Assembly: GCF_902506145.1 (NCBI RefSeq)
Contig: NZ_LR733519.1
Span: 1,542,158 to 1,606,157, forward strand
Direction of reading: 5' to 3'
Source of the DNA: Burkholderia sp. 8Y
Lineage (GTDB): Bacteria > Pseudomonadota > Gammaproteobacteria > Burkholderiales > Burkholderiaceae
DNA length: 64,000 bases
Shown here: positions 60,848-64,000 of the stretch, one piece after another
Layout of the letters: each line of letters begins with the position of its first letter
How positions within the stretch are numbered: the stretch's first letter is position 1
Notes under the pieces: generated by a model
Databases searched by the model: none
What the model was told of the DNA's origin: nothing
The model's input: the letters and a program-made list of their open reading frames with translations, nothing else
Position numbers and translations under genes: made by a program

Positions 60848-61984
60848 CTAGAACAGGTTACGCAGCCCGACCGATACGCCCGTCTGGTTCGACCTGCCCG
60901 GCAGTTCGACCACGCCCGCGCCCGTGACCTTGTTGAAGTCCACGGTGCCATAGACTTCCGTGCGCTTGGAAAGCGCGTATTCCGCGAGCGCGACGCCCGT
61001 GTAGCGATTGCCGCTGCCCGTCGCGCCGCCGCCGATGGCCGCGTTCTTCATGTGGTCGTAGTAGAACGCGCCCGTGAGCAGCAGCGCGGGCGTGACCTGC
61101 CACGTCACGCCGCCGAACGGGCCGTCGTCGCGGCGGCCCGAGCCCTTGAGAATATCGACGCCCGCGACGAGATTGCGCTGCGCGAGCACGCTATCGACGA
61201 AGCCGGTGTCATCCGTCGAATGCAGATAGCCGACGTACACCTTCGCCGGCCCGATGGCATAGACCACGTTCGCGTTCCAGATCTTCTGCTTGTTGCTCGC
61301 GTTGTCGCTGTTCTGCTGATAACCGCCGTCGATGGATAACGGCCCGACGGTGTACGACGCCGTGAAGCCGTACATATTGCCTGCGCCCATATGGCCCGGC
61401 ACCTGACCCGAGAAGCCGCCGGCGCCGGTCGACGCGTAGTTCGTGCCGAACGAATACATCGCGCCGAGCGTGAGCCCCCCGAACGTGCCGGTGTACTTCA
61501 CGGCGTTGTCCGCATAGAGACCCGCGCCGAGCGCCACGGGCAGCCACGCGTTCTCGAAGTAATTGCCGACGGTGAGCGGGTCGTAGACGTCGCCGAGCAT
61601 GTCGAAGAGCGGCGTCTTCTGACGGCCGAGCGTCAGCGCGCCGTACTGATTCGCGAGGCCCACGTAGGCCGCGCGATTGAACTGGCGCTGGCTGTCGGAG
61701 TACTGGCCGTTTTGCAGTTCCACGCCGCTTTCCAGCCGGAAGACGGCCTTCAGGCCGCCGCCGAGTTCTTCGGTGCCCTTCAGGCCGAACCGGCTATTGG
61801 TGACCGCGCCGTTCGTCATGAACAGCTTGCCGTCGTTATTGGCATTGGCGTTCGTGAGATAGCGCACGCTGACGTCGGCGACGCCGTACAGCGTGACCGA
61901 GCTTTGCGCGAACGCGGACTGGCAGGCCAATGCAATGGCCGATGCGGCGAACGCGGTCGCCACACGCGAGGGATTCGTCTTCAT
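60848..61984 (-). CDS. General outer-membrane porin
   Basis: The 378-residue protein has a 26-residue Sec signal ending in QSAFA, then QSSVTLYGVADVSVRYLT, the canonical start of Burkholderiales 16-strand trimeric porins. The motifs RFGLKGTEELGGGLKAVFRLESGVELQNG and a C-terminal Phe (LRNLF), used for BAM-dependent insertion, are present. It would allow diffusion of small hydrophilic solutes. The gene is single, with a promoter expected in 61985-62162. Confidence 0.95.
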   Translation of the reverse strand: MKTNPSRVATAFAASAIALACQSAFAQSSVTLYGVADVSVRYLTNANANNDGKLFMTNGAVTNSRFGLKGTEELGGGLKAVFRLESGVELQNGQYSDSQRQFNRAAYVGLANQYGALTLGRQKTPLFDMLGDVYDPLTVGNYFENAWLPVALGAGLYADNAVKYTGTFGGLTLGAMYSFGTNYASTGAGGFSGQVPGHMGAGNMYGFTASYTVGPLSIDGGYQQNSDNASNKQKIWNANVVYAIGPAKVYVGYLHSTDDTGFVDSVLAQRNLVAGVDILKGSGRRDDGPFGGVTWQVTPALLLTGAFYYDHMKNAAIGGGATGSGNRYTGVALAEYALSKRTEVYGTVDFNKVTGAGVVELPGRSNQTGVSVGLRNLF

Positions 61985-62162
61985 GAGTGTCTTCTGCGTA
62001 AATTTCTATCGATGTGATGCGCCCGTTCGCGCGAGCTTCGACGCACAGTCGGAGCACGCCCCGAAAAGCACGCGGACTTTTATCACACCAGATATCGCAG
62101 TGCACGGATTGCGGCAAGCGAGCGCGCTCCGTGTGGTGTTTTGCGCAACACGCGCAGCGGGC

Positions 62163-63671
62163 TCAGGCTCGCACGGGATGGGTCGTGCCAGATGGCGCGG
62201 CATCGAGAAAGCCTTCGCCCATTTCCTGCTCGAAGCGCACGGGACTGCCTTCCCACACGATGCGCGCATGCTCCAGCACATACACGCGGTCCGCGTGCGG
62301 TAGCGCGAACGTCACGTTCTGCTCGCCGAGCAGCACGGTGATGGGCGTGGTCTTTTGCAGCTTGTCGAGCGCCTTCGAAAGCTGCTCGAGGATCACGGGC
62401 GCAAGGCCGAGCGTCGGTTCATCGAGGATCAGGAGCCGGGGCTGCATCATCAGCGCCCTCGCGATGGCGAGCATCTGCTGCTCGCCGCCTGACAGCGTGC
62501 GCGCGGTTTGCGACTGCCGCGATTCGAGAATCGGAAAGAGCTCGAAGAGCCATGCGAGTTGCTCGGCGCGCGCCGTGTTCGAGAGATGATAGCCGCCGAG
62601 ATCGAGGTTTTCGCGCACGGTCATGTCGCCGAAAAGCTCGCGCGTTTCCGGACATTGCACGATGCCCGCACGCGCGATGGCCGCGCCGCTCATGCCCTTG
62701 AGATTTTCTCCGCCGAAGCGGATGGTCCCGTGCGATGGCACGAGGCCGCAGATCGCGTTGAAAAGCGTGGTCTTGCCCGCGCCGTTCAGGCCGACCACCG
62801 ACACGAACTCGCCTTCGCGCACATGAAGACTCACGCCGTCGAGCGCGCGCGCTTTCCCATACAGCACGCCGACGTCCTCGACTTCGAGAATGGGCGCCTT
62901 CGTGTTCGATACCTCGACGGTGCGCTCACGCGCCTCGATCTTGCCGCCGAGATACACGCGCCGCACCGTCTCGTTGCGCATGACGTCGGCGGCGGAGCCT
63001 TCGGCGACGTACTCGCCGAGATACATGGCGAGCACGCGATCCGCGAGCGCCGCGAGGCTCTTCACGTTGTGATCGACGAGCAGCACCGCGCGCCCTTCCG
63101 CGCGAAAGCCGCGAATCAGCTCGGAAAACGCCTGCGATTCCGCTTGCGTGAGACCGGCGAACGGTTCATCGACGAGCACGACTTTCGGATCGCGCGCAAT
63201 CGCCTTCGCCATTTCCATGCGGCGTAGATCAGCGAACGGCAGCGTCGCCGGATGACGATGCATCACGGCGCCAAGGCCGACGCGCTCGGCGATTTCACGC
63301 GCGCGGGTATTCACGTGCGGATCGGCGGCGAGCTTCAGAAGCGAATCGGGCAATAGCGCCAGTTTGATGTGCTCCAGCACCGTCTGACGATGCAGCGGCC
63401 GCGAATGCTGGAACACGATACCGACGCCCGCACGCGCGATGCGATGCGGCAGCCATCCGGCCATCTCGACGCCGCCGACTTTCACCGATCCCGCATTCGG
63501 ACGCTCGATGCCCATGATGAGCTTCATCACCGTCGACTTGCCCGATCCGTTCGGCCCGATGAGTCCAAGTATCTCGCCGGGACGGATGTCGAAGCCGATG
63601 TCCTTCACCGCGACCAGTCCGCCGAAGCGTTTGGTCAGCCCGCGCACGGAAAGCAAAGGCGTGTCGTTCAT
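62163..63671 (-). CDS. Fused LivG-LivF branched-chain amino acid ABC ATPase
   Basis: The 502-residue protein contains two complete ABC domains that are usually separate. Residues about 1-250 are LivG-like (Walker A GPNGSGKST, VFQHSRPL, VVLVDEPFAGLTQAE), but the signature is altered to LPFADLRRMEMAKAIARD. Residues about 262-490 are LivF-like (GLNGAGKTT, ARTLSGGEQQMLAIARALM, LLILDEPTLGLAP). They are joined by a linker rich in Glu/Arg/Val. The ATG overlaps the TGA of the permease gene, indicating an operon. The transporter moves branched-chain amino acids, amides or urea. The fused form may be a substrate-specialised relative. Confidence 0.93.
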   Translation of the reverse strand: MNDTPLLSVRGLTKRFGGLVAVKDIGFDIRPGEILGLIGPNGSGKSTVMKLIMGIERPNAGSVKVGGVEMAGWLPHRIARAGVGIVFQHSRPLHRQTVLEHIKLALLPDSLLKLAADPHVNTRAREIAERVGLGAVMHRHPATLPFADLRRMEMAKAIARDPKVVLVDEPFAGLTQAESQAFSELIRGFRAEGRAVLLVDHNVKSLAALADRVLAMYLGEYVAEGSAADVMRNETVRRVYLGGKIEARERTVEVSNTKAPILEVEDVGVLYGKARALDGVSLHVREGEFVSVVGLNGAGKTTLFNAICGLVPSHGTIRFGGENLKGMSGAAIARAGIVQCPETRELFGDMTVRENLDLGGYHLSNTARAEQLAWLFELFPILESRQSQTARTLSGGEQQMLAIARALMMQPRLLILDEPTLGLAPVILEQLSKALDKLQKTTPITVLLGEQNVTFALPHADRVYVLEHARIVWEGSPVRFEQEMGEGFLDAAPSGTTHPVRA

Positions 63672-64000
63672 TCGCGCTCCCTCACGCGCAGCAGGTTGCC
63701 GAGCAGTCCGTCCGGAAAGAACAGGATGACCGCGAGCGCCACGGCCGCGACCACGAACGTATTGATCTGCCCGAGCGGGCGCAGGAACTCGCCCGCGACG
63801 ATCAGAAAGACGGAGCCGAGCACCGCGCCCAGTATCGTGCGCCGGCCGCCCAGCACCGCCGCGATGATGATTTGCACGCCCACGCCGAGATCGACCACCG
63901 TGCTCACCGAAGCCGTGCCTTGATAGAACACGAGCATCGCGCCCGCGACGCCCGAAAACACCGCGCTGATGCAGAAGGCCGCGAGCTTGTGCTTCGTCAC
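63668..64000 (-). CDS. LivM-type branched-chain amino acid permease, partial
   Basis: The last 110 residues of a LivM permease are visible, with LAAFCISAVFSGVAGAMLVFYQG, VSTVVDLGVGVQIIIAAVLGGRRTILGAVLGSVFLI and the C-terminal VVAAVALAVILFFPDGLLG. The N-terminal part lies beyond the window. The frame runs off the edge, so no start is called. The stop overlaps the start of the fused ATPase gene. Confidence 0.93.
   Translation of the reverse strand: MTKHKLAAFCISAVFSGVAGAMLVFYQGTASVSTVVDLGVGVQIIIAAVLGGRRTILGAVLGSVFLIVAGEFLRPLGQINTFVVAAVALAVILFFPDGLLGNLLRVRERE

Noticed and set aside
1..64000. Mobile elements, tRNA or rRNA genes, attachment sites
   Set aside because: No transposase, integrase, phage protein, cloverleaf-like tRNA or ribosomal RNA sequence was recognised anywhere in the window.

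Overview
The window looks like a chromosomal segment of a high-GC betaproteobacterium of the Burkholderiaceae, most likely a Caballeronia or Paraburkholderia. This is inferred from the general porin type, the DUF3331, DUF4148, DUF4410 and DUF1488 small proteins, and the overall gene style. I see no tRNA, rRNA, CRISPR array, insertion sequence, phage gene or replication origin. The segment reads as accessory-rich metabolic and regulatory DNA.

Layout. 1-6 kb: a gene tail, a Tat-exported tyrosinase, a decayed GGDEF gene, a PilZ (c-di-GMP receptor) protein and a chemotaxis receptor. 6-15 kb: a RibD-like reductase, a glycosyltransferase-like protein, a zinc-ribbon metallopeptidase convergent with an ATP-grasp/alpha-E pair (a predicted peptide-ligation module), YceH and an amidase. 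15-20 kb: a three-gene molybdenum hydroxylase (2Fe-2S subunit, Mo subunit, triheme cytochrome c) closed by an intrinsic terminator that contains a stop codon. 20-29 kb: a polyol-type locus with an ABC transporter, a SorC-family regulator, an L-xylulose-reductase-like SDR and two zinc alcohol dehydrogenases, with the transporter ATPase divergent across a candidate operator. 29-35 kb: EAL and MHYT-GGDEF-EAL c-di-GMP enzymes, a MarR regulator with an apparently leaderless promoter, and a cardiolipin synthase. 36-40 kb: a DNA-repair pair (radical SAM protein, then DUF4130-UdgX uracil-DNA glycosylase) directly behind a perfect LexA box. 41-49 kb: a galactofuranose-type sugar locus (YtfQRT-YjfF-like ABC transporter, LacI regulator, aldose 1-epimerase, Fe/2-oxoglutarate dioxygenase) with three related candidate operators. 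49-64 kb: an iron-permease-family protein, a TPR protein, a very large hybrid sensor kinase, DAHP synthase, a HAD hydrolase, a DMT transporter, a porin and the end of a branched-chain amino acid ABC operon in which LivG and LivF are fused.

The clearest functional units are the SOS-linked UdgX/radical SAM cassette, the galactofuranose-type regulon, the polyol locus and the molybdenum hydroxylase operon. The least understood are the ATP-grasp/alpha-E/metallopeptidase neighbourhood and the PhyH-type dioxygenase translationally coupled to the sugar mutarotase. Assignments rest on reading motifs and translated sequence by eye. No database search was run.
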